In this document: one piece after another, positions 16,210 to 24,173 of the stretch
Numbering within the stretch: the stretch's first letter is position 1
Layout: every line of letters begins with the position of its first letter
Assembly (NCBI GenBank): GCA_963789025.1
Contig: CAWBIT010000007.1
Location: forward strand, 62,001-126,000
Length of the DNA: 64,000 nucleotides
Source of the DNA: AP-15 sp963789025
GTDB taxonomy: Bacteria > Pseudomonadota > Alphaproteobacteria > ATCC43930 > CGMCC-115725
Reading direction: 5' to 3'
The notes under the pieces: generated by a model
What the model was told of the DNA's origin: nothing
Databases searched by the model: none
What the model saw: only the letters and a program-made list of their open reading frames with translations
Made by a program: the position numbers and the translations under genes

Positions 16210-18390
16210 TTAGGGATTGTGGGGAATAGCGACCGACATCGCCGGCGTGGTGTAGGTCTCGACATCCTGCGCGACGCCGGGCAGCTCGAGCAGGAAACGG
16301 TCCTTCACCAGCGCGTCGCCGGCAGCCTTCACTGCCGCGACATAATTGGCGTTGGTTCCGGCGGCATTGCCATAGCGCTCCTGCAACGACAGGCGCGGGT
16401 CCAGGAGGGGGCCGCTGCCGCGCGCCGTCTTGGTCGCGGCAAACGCGATGATCTGGCCATTGGCGTCGCAGCCGTCGATCAGCTTGGCGCCGTTGGTCTC
16501 GTTGGGCGGGGTGGCCCGCAGGCCCCAGCCGGTGTAGGTCGCCAACGGCACTGCGACATCGGGCACGCGGATGCCGGCGATGTCGTTGCCGTCGGAATCG
16601 GTCTTCGGCACCAGGGCCGGATAGGGTGAGCCGAGGGAGTTGGGCGGCATGATCGTCACGATGCCGTCGTCGAATTTCGGCCCGAAATCCCAGAGATCGC
16701 CGGTGTGCAGTATGCCGTTGTAGGTGACCCCCGGGATGTTCGGAAATCCCTCGACCGATTGCGGCGTCGACGCAACCAGGGTGCCGTCGGAGCGGCGCGG
16801 CACGCGGTTCTTCGGCGGCTCCCTGCCGGTGCTGACCCATTCGTCGAGATCGAACAGCAGGGCGCGCAGCACCGGGTCGGGCTTGATCGGGTTCTCGAAC
16901 TGCTGGCAGATCCCTTTGCTCAGAGGCGAGGCGGGTCCCGCACCATGCGGCTGGCTCGCGAACAGGTAATACCGGACATCGGGAGTGCGATCGAGGTCGA
17001 GGTCGCGCCCCTGGGTGTCGGTCGTCAGCAGCGAGCCGGCCTTGGCCCAGTATTCGTTCGCCGAATTCGCTTCGAAGATCTTCGGGTAGGTGTCGCTTCG
17101 CCGGCAGGCTTCGAGGCGGCCGTCCGTCTGGTGCGTGACGGGATCGTGCAACGTCTCGTTGGCAAACGGGAACTGGACCTCGGGATACCAGCGCGCAATG
17201 TGTTGCCGGTGCGTCCGCGTCGGCTGCGCGAAGCGATAGTTCATGTAGATGCCGCTGCCGCCGGCCTTCCAGTTGAGCACCCCGTCGAAAGCCATGCGCC
17301 GAGGCGCATCGCCCCCGTCGTCGCGGCGGTCCGCGTCACGGTCGCGGTGTTTGGCGTGCTCGGACTCGTTGAAGCCGAGCAGGACAAAATCGTTCATCGT
17401 GCGGCAAGGCTGCGACGAGCAGAAGGTGTAGATGAACTTGACATTGCCGGCGAGCGGATTGGGCGTGCCCTTGTCGTCGGTCTTCGCCTCACGAAAGAAG
17501 GTCGCCAGGTCGCGGAGTACCGCGAAACCGAGACCCGCGACTTTCGGGTTTACCGCCGTGTAGCTGAACTCGTAGAGCCCGCTCGGCCCGAAGACGCTGG
17601 GATCGCCGAAATTGGTTCCGGGCGGGTTCAGTTTGATTGCGGTCAGAGTGCTGTCGGTGTAATCCCAGGCCGTCGCCGGCAGCGTGATCGGCTGGTCGCC
17701 GAAATTCGCGCGCACGCTGAGGCTGGCCTGCGACTTGTCGGCGCTTGCGGCGGCATAGGAAAGGGGCTCGGCAGCCGGCGGATTGTTGGTCACATCGATA
17801 TCGAATTCCTCGAGCGCCACGCCAGTGATCAGCTTGCCTCCCTTGGTCGCGATCGGCACCGTCACTCCGAAGCCGGGGTCGGTCTGCGCAACCGTGATGT
17901 CCCAACCGCTTTCCAGGAGCGCATAGCCCTGGTTCATCAGGAAGCCGTTGCCGGCATCGGGGGCTGCGGTTTTCGTGTTGGCGGTCTTGCCGGAATTGAG
18001 AATGGTCAGCGCGTTGGTGCTGCCGCGATTGGTGATCTCGTAGAGGAGGCGGTTGTTGCCCTGTTTGAGGTCCATCGGCGCGACCAGCTGAAAATCGGTC
18101 GAATACTCGACCATGCCGTGCGCGTTGCGCGGCGCCAGTCCGATGTGTACGATCACCGCGTTGAGCGGATCGTCGGGATCGACCTCGCCCTTAACCGTGC
18201 CATTGATCATCTGGTATTCGCCGGCGGCAAAGCTGGCGCCCCCGAAGGCCGGGGTGTTGGGCGGGGTGGTGATGGCGATCTCGGTAACTCGCGCACCAGC
18301 GCTGCTTGCCAGACCCAGAAGCGCCGCACCGGAGAAGGCAATAGTGGTGGTTGCCAGCCGCAGCCGACGCGGCGAGAACCGGTGATCCAT
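16210..18390 (-). CDS. Exported alpha/beta-hydrolase domain protein
   Basis: 726 residues from the ATG of MDHRFSPRRLRL; the longer frame upstream has no support. The N-terminus has arginines followed by TTIAFSGAALLGLASSAGA, a signal peptide. The opening repeat region (FGGASFAAGEYQMINGTVKG, NAVIVHIGLAPRNAHGMVEY, LYEITNRGSTN) and later GFNESE, FDGVLNW and YYLFASQPHGAG match a large secreted family annotated as an alpha/beta-hydrolase domain. CSSQPCRTMNDF is the likely nucleophile-elbow region. A charged insertion (KHRDRDADRRDDGGDAPRR) sits in the middle. The substrate is unknown. It ends 58 bases before the CoxL-like gene. Confidence 0.72.
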   Translation of the reverse strand: MDHRFSPRRLRLATTTIAFSGAALLGLASSAGARVTEIAITTPPNTPAFGGASFAAGEYQMINGTVKGEVDPDDPLNAVIVHIGLAPRNAHGMVEYSTDFQLVAPMDLKQGNNRLLYEITNRGSTNALTILNSGKTANTKTAAPDAGNGFLMNQGYALLESGWDITVAQTDPGFGVTVPIATKGGKLITGVALEEFDIDVTNNPPAAEPLSYAAASADKSQASLSVRANFGDQPITLPATAWDYTDSTLTAIKLNPPGTNFGDPSVFGPSGLYEFSYTAVNPKVAGLGFAVLRDLATFFREAKTDDKGTPNPLAGNVKFIYTFCSSQPCRTMNDFVLLGFNESEHAKHRDRDADRRDDGGDAPRRMAFDGVLNWKAGGSGIYMNYRFAQPTRTHRQHIARWYPEVQFPFANETLHDPVTHQTDGRLEACRRSDTYPKIFEANSANEYWAKAGSLLTTDTQGRDLDLDRTPDVRYYLFASQPHGAGPASPLSKGICQQFENPIKPDPVLRALLFDLDEWVSTGREPPKNRVPRRSDGTLVASTPQSVEGFPNIPGVTYNGILHTGDLWDFGPKFDDGIVTIMPPNSLGSPYPALVPKTDSDGNDIAGIRVPDVAVPLATYTGWGLRATPPNETNGAKLIDGCDANGQIIAFAATKTARGSGPLLDPRLSLQERYGNAAGTNANYVAAVKAAGDALVKDRFLLELPGVAQDVETYTTPAMSVAIPHNP

Positions 18391-18602
18391 CAGGCGTCCT
18401 CCATGGTCCGGGGCGGTTCCGCCGCCGGTTCGCTTCGAATGTGGCGGGCGGCAAGCTGCCCCTTTGTCGCCATGGCCGCAACACCGGAATGCCGCAATCA
18501 CGGCTTCGTGAGTGCTGGCAGTTCTGTCCAGGTGCTCAACGGCGACGATCTTACCACCTTCGCCAATGCGCCGGCTGATCCCATTATTGGCGGGTCACGA
18601 TC

Positions 18603-19430
18603 ATGATGCAGTTCGTCATGCACCCCGGGATGGTCTACGAATACCCGCTCTGGGGGGTCGGAGTCCTGTTGGTCGGGCTGGCGGCTCTCGGTGCGGTGTT
18701 CTTCGCATTGGCCGCGCACCAATTCCTGTCGGTCGAGTTCCGCCGCCGGCACAATGACGTCACTGCAGCGATATTCTCGGTCGTCGGAGTGACCTTCGCG
18801 GTGCTCCTGGCGTTCGTGGCGATGCTCGCCTGGGATGGCTTCAACAAGGCGAAGGCGGCCAGCTATGCGGAAGCCTCGGGCGTTCTCGACGTCTACAATG
18901 CCTCTGTCGGCTTTGCCGACCCCGAGAAGTCCGCGATGCGCGACCACATCATCGGCTACCTCGAAACGGTTGTGCGGGTCGAGTGGCCCGCCCAGGCTGA
19001 AGGCCGGATCGTCGACCGGGGTGCGGAATATCTGGAAAAGCTGAACAGGATCGCCGTCGGTCTCAAACCTTCCAGCGTCGCAGATGGGAACCTGCAGGCG
19101 CTATTGTTGCGATCCCTCGCGCGGCTCCGGGACGCGAGGCAGCAGAGACAGCTTGCTGCCGAGACGACAATTCCCGCGGTCGTCTGGGTCGTGACGCTCG
19201 TCGGCGGCGCCGTCACGATTGCGTTCGGCTCTTTCCTCGGCTTTCCGAGCCTCGGCATGCATCTCGCGATGTCGGCAATGCTGGCGATTTCCGGAGCGCT
19301 GGTGCTGATTCTGATTATCGCTCTCAGCAACCCGTTCCGCGGCGACTTTAGGGTATCGACACTGCCGTTCGATCGCGTGTTGTCCCAGATCCAGCTATCG
19401 CCAAGTCAGGCATCGCCAACCCACCCTTGA
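18603..19430 (+). CDS. DUF4239 membrane protein
   Basis: 275 residues. There are two N-terminal membrane helices (VGVLLVGLAALGAVFFALAA and AIFSVVGVTFAVLLAFVAML), a soluble helical middle with EASGVLDVYNASVGFADPEK, and two C-terminal helices (VVWVVTLVGGAVTIAFGSF and AMSAMLAISGALVLILIIAL). This 2+2 layout with the bestrophin-like soluble part is typical of DUF4239. No function is established. It is divergent from the exported hydrolase, with about 210 bases between the starts. Confidence 0.83.
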   Translation: MMQFVMHPGMVYEYPLWGVGVLLVGLAALGAVFFALAAHQFLSVEFRRRHNDVTAAIFSVVGVTFAVLLAFVAMLAWDGFNKAKAASYAEASGVLDVYNASVGFADPEKSAMRDHIIGYLETVVRVEWPAQAEGRIVDRGAEYLEKLNRIAVGLKPSSVADGNLQALLLRSLARLRDARQQRQLAAETTIPAVVWVVTLVGGAVTIAFGSFLGFPSLGMHLAMSAMLAISGALVLILIIALSNPFRGDFRVSTLPFDRVLSQIQLSPSQASPTHP

Positions 19431-19508
19431 GTGACACCGCATCCCCCTCAGTGTCAGACGCGGCCTGTGTCACGGCCGGTGACAGGTGTTTGGTCGGCAA
19501 TCGCCGAT

Positions 19509-20135
19509 CTAGCGATAAGATGCGCTTGCGATTTGTTGCCGCATAACGGCGAGAATAGCTTGGGGCCGCCCGCCGTTTCGCTCCACCACGCCCTCGAGCT
19601 GGGAGCGTCCGTTTGCTGCCATGCTGAGCCCGTCGATAATTATGTCGCTGATTTTGTAAGATCCGTTCTGCGCAGTCAGACGCCAATCGACTTGGATCGG
19701 CTGATAAGCGCCGGACCCGCGGACGATCTTGCTGGAGACGATCGCCCCATCCGAATTGGGCCTGCTGCCGGTTACGCAGGGGCGTCCGCCATCCGCGGTG
19801 TAATCCGACAGTTTTTCGCTGTAGGCGAGCACGACGTAACTCTCGAACAGCCCGAGAAACTCCTGCTGCTCCGCCGGGGTAAACATCCGCCAAAAACGGC
19901 CCAGCACAAAGCGGCCGAGGCCGGCAACGTCGAAGTCCTCACGGAACAGCTGGTGGAAGCCTGCCAGTCTCTGCTGCGGCGAGATGCTGCTGGTAACCGC
20001 CTGCAGCTGGTTGCCGAGGTTGTTGATGAACGCGGCCGGATCCATGCCCGCCCCAGCGGGGATCGACGGCGCCACCGCCCCAGTGAACAGGACCACAGTG
20101 GCGGTCAAAAATGTACGTCGCAACATCGCAATCAC
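19509..20135 (-). CDS. MlaC/Ttg2D-family phospholipid-binding periplasmic protein
   Basis: 208 residues from GTG 20135; ATG 20126 is an alternative start. A signal peptide (RRTFLTATVVLFTGAVAPSI) precedes the MlaC fold, marked by FHQLFREDFDVAGLGRFVLG, FTPAEQQEFLGLFESYVVLAYSEKL in part, and VDWRLTAQNGSYKISDIIIDG. MlaC carries phospholipids across the periplasm between the outer membrane and the MlaFEDB transporter. No mlaFEDB genes are adjacent; HpnM, the hopanoid-associated paralogue, is an alternative reading. Confidence 0.85.
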   Translation of the reverse strand: MIAMLRRTFLTATVVLFTGAVAPSIPAGAGMDPAAFINNLGNQLQAVTSSISPQQRLAGFHQLFREDFDVAGLGRFVLGRFWRMFTPAEQQEFLGLFESYVVLAYSEKLSDYTADGGRPCVTGSRPNSDGAIVSSKIVRGSGAYQPIQVDWRLTAQNGSYKISDIIIDGLSMAANGRSQLEGVVERNGGRPQAILAVMRQQIASASYR

Positions 20136-21160
20136 CCTCGGACATCTGGCGTATCAGAGGTGGCGGCTGTGCCGCAAAAGGGGTGTGAAACAGTTCACAG
20201 TTAACCTTGTTTTTGCTCGATCCAGCCCTCATCATCGCGCCCTCCAGATAGACGCAAACCGCCGACACGCTACTAAGAAGCCTAGTGGGGTAATCACCGA
20301 ATATGCTGCGGCGCAACATGCTGAGAAAAGCCGGTACCAATGCTCCCGCAAATTGCCGATACGTTCGCATCAGTGGTTTTCAGCCTTCGCGGCGGGAACC
20401 GCTCTTCATGCCCCATACCTGCCGTTCGCAATCCCATCGGGATCGGCTCAGTCGGCTGGTTTGCGGACAGTCGCCACGACCCCCGCTCATCTCAGTAGTC
20501 CCCCACCGGCTTTGCCGACCCGCGCGTGCCGCCGAGAGGTGGACCCCGGCTTTCGCCGGGGAAGCGAGTAATATTGGCTGGCGTCGTGAGCCACCTTGTT
20601 TCTTCCTAGTACCGCTGGCGGAGCGAAGCGCGGAGGCATATCCTCGCTCACGGGAAGTTCGCAGCTCTCCGATGGCTAGGGGAAACATGCCGTACATTCA
20701 GATTTCGGACGATGTCCGATCGTTCGCCGGCGCCGATGAATGACCGCGACGCTCAGCAACGCGGCTGCCGATCTGCGGCGCGCCAACGCGGAGTTGCAAC
20801 GCTTTGTCCACGTTCCGGATGCGTGGGCGGAGAAGAAGGGGGACGAGGTCGCGCGCGCCTTCCTCGGTTACGGATTTGCGGACCCCGCTCGTTGTGATAC
20901 TGCGCAAGGACGACACCCCACTTGGCTTCTTTAGCGCGCGCCCACCGCCACGGGGCCTGGCGTGCTGAGGAAAAGAAATCGCGCTATTGTAGAATTTTCG
21001 TCGCGCGGGCGGTCATCTCGATGGAAAAAGCGCGCCTTACTCGCGAGCCGCGCCAACGCACCGGCCTTTTAACGCTTGGTGCCGGTCGCGCAGAGGGTTA
21101 TCCTCCCGGTACGATCGGCCGCCGGGGGAGCGCCGGAAAAATATAAAGGGCAGCGGGAGC
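20136..21160. other. About 1 kb without a convincing gene
   Basis: The stretch between mlaC and the signalling operon holds mostly short frames with poor coding character. A GC-rich palindrome lies at 20541-20566. A 64-residue frame at 20740-20934 begins MTATLSNAAADLRRANAELQ, which recalls the helical N-terminus of multi-GAF histidine kinases, and then loses that resemblance; it may be a fragment. The promoter of the operon starting at 21161 should lie in the last 200 bases, but I see no clear -35/-10 pair. Confidence 0.5.
20541..20566. repeat. Short GC-rich palindrome
   Basis: CCCCGGCTTTCGCCGGGG with short flanks folds into a strong hairpin. It resembles, but is not identical to, the CCCGGCGAAGGCCGGG repeats around 50959 and 51302. 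Confidence 0.6.
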
Positions 21161-21415
21161 ATGTTCGACATAAAAGGGATATTCGATTGGGCCAAAGACA
21201 ACGGCGAGGTCAAAGCCGTCGACCGCATCTTGATCAAGGTGATGCTGCTGCTGATCAAGAATAGGATCACCTTGACCGCCGCTACGATCGAGAAGATGGA
21301 GACCCGCATGGCCCTCCCGGAAGAACTGACCGCGGCCATTGTCCGCGCTGCGGAGGAGGTGGTCGGGAAACCGGTACCGGACTTTCTGCTGGCAAGGGAG
21401 GCGTCGAATGTTTGA
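21161..21415 (+). CDS. Small helical protein heading the signalling operon
   Basis: 84 residues, MFDIKGIFDWAKDNGEVKAV to the end, predicted to be mostly helical and without membrane segments. A GGGAGC site precedes the ATG. The stop overlaps the next start in ATGTTTGA, so the two are translated together. I do not recognise the family. Its fixed place at the head of the operon suggests a partner of the V4R-type protein. Confidence 0.6.
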   Translation: MFDIKGIFDWAKDNGEVKAVDRILIKVMLLLIKNRITLTAATIEKMETRMALPEELTAAIVRAAEEVVGKPVPDFLLAREASNV

Positions 21416-22688
21416 CTTCGCCGAATTCGGCTACGACTTCGCGACAAACCGACGGGTGGTGGGGGGCGAGCCGATGATCGACCACTGCCACCACTACAAC
21501 TGTTTTCTGCAGCGTTCGATCCAGGACGCCGAGTACATCGACAGCGCGCCGATCCTGGTCGGGGCGGCGGCCGAGGTGGCCTTCGCGCAATTGACCGACC
21601 TGTTGTCGCGCACCCCGGATATTGCGGCGCGGAAGGCAACCGTGGAGGCGCTCTACCGCGCGTGTGGCCTCGGTCTGATCGATCTGAGCGCGCTGACCGA
21701 TCGGGGCGGCGAGGTGCGCACCCGCTCGACTCATTACTCGATCGGATGGAAGGAGAAGTTCGGCATCTCGCGCGCGCCGGTCGCCTTTTTCTCGACAGGC
21801 TTCCTCGCGGGAGCGCTGGCCGCGATCTACCGCCTCCCGCCCTCCGACGTGCAGGCGCGGCAGACGGCGTGCCGCAGCACCGGAGCGGACGAGGATGTGT
21901 TCGTATTGGGCCGCGGCCCGGCGAACTTCACGATCTTCGCGCCGCGGCAGACCCCGGTTCTGATCCCGGTCGGGGATGACGCCGAACCCGCGACCGCGGT
22001 GGACCGCGGGGCGATCACCCGCGCCGTCGCGGGGGGGCCGCTGCCGCCCAATGCCGAGGGGCTCATCCCGATCTTCGGCCTCTACCTCACCCAACTCCAT
22101 GCCGATTATTACAACCGCATCAGCTTCGCCTTCGAGCGGGAGATGACGGCTCTTGCCGGCCGCCAGGGCGTCGAGGTCGCCGCTGGCTTGTTCATCGAGG
22201 CCGGCCATGTCTGCGCCTTCAATACGATGGGCGGGATCATGACCTCGCCGGACTGGGACGCTCTGGTCGGGCCGACGCTGAAGACCCGCGAGGACTGGGT
22301 CCACGGCATCGTCGCTTGGTGGAACGCCGGCGGGTATGGCGTCTGCAAGGTGCTCGACCTCTCCCCGACCCAGCTGACCGTCCGCCTCTACAACGATTAC
22401 GAGTTGGTCGGCTACCGCCGCATGTACGGGACCGCCGATCACGGCGTCTGCTATCTGGCGACGGGCGGCTTTGCCGGCATCATGAACCTGATTTATCTGG
22501 GCAACATCCACGAGAAACCCGACCTGACGCCGCAGTTTTACGACCGGCTGTTCAAGGGCGGACGGGCGTTCCAGGGCAGGATGACGGCCTGCCAGGCGAT
22601 GGGCGATCCCTATACCGAGATCCGTGCCGAGCTTGCCGAGGCAGCGCCGGGCGAACGTAGGCTTGAAGGCGCGAACGTCTCGGCCTGA
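21408..22688 (+). CDS. Double V4R-like ligand-binding protein
   Basis: 426 residues from ATG 21408; the longer upstream frame overlaps the small protein and is not needed. The first half holds VEALYRACGLGLIDLSAL, STHYSIGWKEKFG, AFFSTGFLAGALAAIY and RQTACRSTGADEDVFVL, the pattern of a V4R (vinyl 4-reductase/XylR-N) domain. The second half repeats the layout (WWNAGGYGVCKVLDLSP, VRLYNDYELVGYRRMYG, VCYLATGGFAGIMNLIYLG). V4R domains bind small hydrophobic or aromatic ligands and can bind zinc. MIDHCHHYNCFLQ near residue 23 is rich in Cys and His and could bind metal. Likely a cytoplasmic sensor for the downstream kinase. Confidence 0.65.
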   Translation: MFDFAEFGYDFATNRRVVGGEPMIDHCHHYNCFLQRSIQDAEYIDSAPILVGAAAEVAFAQLTDLLSRTPDIAARKATVEALYRACGLGLIDLSALTDRGGEVRTRSTHYSIGWKEKFGISRAPVAFFSTGFLAGALAAIYRLPPSDVQARQTACRSTGADEDVFVLGRGPANFTIFAPRQTPVLIPVGDDAEPATAVDRGAITRAVAGGPLPPNAEGLIPIFGLYLTQLHADYYNRISFAFEREMTALAGRQGVEVAAGLFIEAGHVCAFNTMGGIMTSPDWDALVGPTLKTREDWVHGIVAWWNAGGYGVCKVLDLSPTQLTVRLYNDYELVGYRRMYGTADHGVCYLATGGFAGIMNLIYLGNIHEKPDLTPQFYDRLFKGGRAFQGRMTACQAMGDPYTEIRAELAEAAPGERRLEGANVSA

Positions 22689-22707
22689 GGCCCACCCCGA
22701 AGGTCCG

Positions 22708-23016
22708 ATGATCAAGGCGGCCGAAAAGGTCTACGATTGCCTTCACCGGGAACGGTACCGCTATATGCTGGGCGCGGCGGTCGACGATCGCCTGCTCGCG
22801 CAATACGCCGATACCAGCACGTTCCAGGTCTTGGTCTATGACGCCAGGCATCTATTGCCGCAATCCCGCGTCACGTTCCAAGTCCGGCCGCAGGACGGCA
22901 GCTTTCTGATCAACGGCGCCCTCGGGCTCGATTACGTCACGATCACCTATCTGCGCGACCCCCGGCTGGAGGCGACCCGAGCGGCGCAGGAGGCGATATT
23001 GGCGCGCCTGATGTGA
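22708..23016 (+). CDS. Small protein of unknown function in the signalling operon
   Basis: 102 residues from ATG 22708, 19 bases after the V4R-type gene. Features are MIKAAEKVYDCLHRERYRYM, VYDARHLLPQSRVTFQV and GALGLDYVTITYLRDPRLEA, suggesting a mixed alpha/beta fold. Its end, ATGTGA, overlaps the GTG start of the cysteine desulfurase. Family not recognised. Confidence 0.6.
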   Translation: MIKAAEKVYDCLHRERYRYMLGAAVDDRLLAQYADTSTFQVLVYDARHLLPQSRVTFQVRPQDGSFLINGALGLDYVTITYLRDPRLEATRAAQEAILARLM

Positions 23017-24173
23017 CTTATCCGGCCGATCCGTGCGACGGAACTTTCGCCTACCTCGACAATAATGCGACGACGGCGATGTCGCCGGCCGCCCACAAAC
23101 GCATGAAGGAATTACTGGCCGGGCCGCCCGTCAGCACCGCCGCGCTGCACGGCCTCGCAGCGGCCAGCCGTGACGCGCTCGAAGAGGCGCGAGCGTGCTT
23201 CGTGCGGCACCTCGGCGGCGCCGCGCAGGTGCTGTTCACCTCCGGCGCGACCGAAGCCAATGCCTTGTGCCTGCTCGGGGCCTTGCGCCACCCCGAAAAC
23301 CGCTGCGAGCAGCTGGTGGTCAGTGAATTGGAGCATGCCTCGGTCTACGACCTCGCGGAGCTGCCGCTGGAGCGGCCGGTGGCGGTATGCCGGGCGCGGT
23401 CGGACGGCACCCCGGATCTCGACCACCTGCAAGACCTGACCGCCGGCCGGCGGTCGCTGGTGTCGATGATGCACGTCAACAACGAGACCGGCGTGATCTT
23501 TCCGGCGGCCGAAATCGCGGCGATCACGCATCGGCACGGCGGGCTGCTGCATGTGGATGCGGCGCAATCGGCCGGCAAGACACCGCTCGACGAGGTTGTC
23601 GCGCACGCCGACGCGCTGACCCTGTCGGCGCACAAATTCCATGGCCCGCTCGGGGTCGGCGCCATTGCTCTGCTCGATCCCGATTTCCGGTTGGCGCCGG
23701 TCCTTCCGGGCGGCGGCCAGGAGGGCGGCATCCGCAGCGGCACCGTCAACGTGCCGGCGATCGCCGCGGCGGCGGTCGCGTTCGACGAGGCGGCGACGAG
23801 CCCTCCGCCCGGCCCGGGCCAGCGCGACCGGCTCGAAGCCTTTCTCGTGGAACAGGTTCCGCAATGCCTGGTGGCGGGCCGGTCGGCGCCTCGCCTGTGG
23901 ACCACCTCCTATGTCTGTTTCCCGGGCCTGTTGCAGGAGGATCTGATCGAGGCGCTATCCTGTCGCGGCGTCCATGTCGGCAGCGGCGCGGCATGCGCCT
24001 CCGCGCTCGACGGGTCGCGGGTGCTGCGCGCCATGGGCATCGCCAGCCTTTACAACCAGGGCGCGATACGCATCAGTGTTTCCATCCGCACCCCAGCGGC
24101 GGCGGTGGATCGGTTCATCGCGGTTTTCCCCGAAGCCTATGCCGCAGCCATGGACAAGAGCCCATACCGGTGA
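23013..24173 (+). CDS. Cysteine desulfurase (NifS/IscS-like class V aminotransferase)
   Basis: 386 residues from a GTG overlapping the preceding stop. The hallmarks are YLDNNATTAMSPAA, FTSGATEANALCLLGAL, VSELEHASV (His108), HVDAAQSAGKTPL, the PLP lysine Lys208 in TLSAHKFHGPLGVGA, and the sulfur-carrying Cys328 in VHVGSGAACASALDG. The enzyme converts cysteine to alanine and holds the sulfur as a persulfide for transfer. No iron-sulfur scaffold or tRNA-thiolation gene is nearby, so a role inside this signalling operon is likely. The stop overlaps the kinase start in GTGA. Confidence 0.88.
   Translation: MTYPADPCDGTFAYLDNNATTAMSPAAHKRMKELLAGPPVSTAALHGLAAASRDALEEARACFVRHLGGAAQVLFTSGATEANALCLLGALRHPENRCEQLVVSELEHASVYDLAELPLERPVAVCRARSDGTPDLDHLQDLTAGRRSLVSMMHVNNETGVIFPAAEIAAITHRHGGLLHVDAAQSAGKTPLDEVVAHADALTLSAHKFHGPLGVGAIALLDPDFRLAPVLPGGGQEGGIRSGTVNVPAIAAAAVAFDEAATSPPPGPGQRDRLEAFLVEQVPQCLVAGRSAPRLWTTSYVCFPGLLQEDLIEALSCRGVHVGSGAACASALDGSRVLRAMGIASLYNQGAIRISVSIRTPAAAVDRFIAVFPEAYAAAMDKSPYR

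Noticed and set aside
16705..18606. 633-codon frame antisense to the exported hydrolase
   Set aside because: Shadow frame; the opposite strand has a signal peptide and family motifs.
23387..24169. Upstream extension of the kinase reading frame by 261 codons
   Set aside because: It overlaps the whole second half of the cysteine desulfurase in another frame and has no family similarity; GTG 24170 overlapping the desulfurase stop is the natural start.
23013..24173. Desulfurase as part of a nitrogen-fixation or iron-sulfur cluster operon
   Set aside because: No scaffold, ferredoxin, nif or suf genes lie nearby; all neighbours are signalling proteins.
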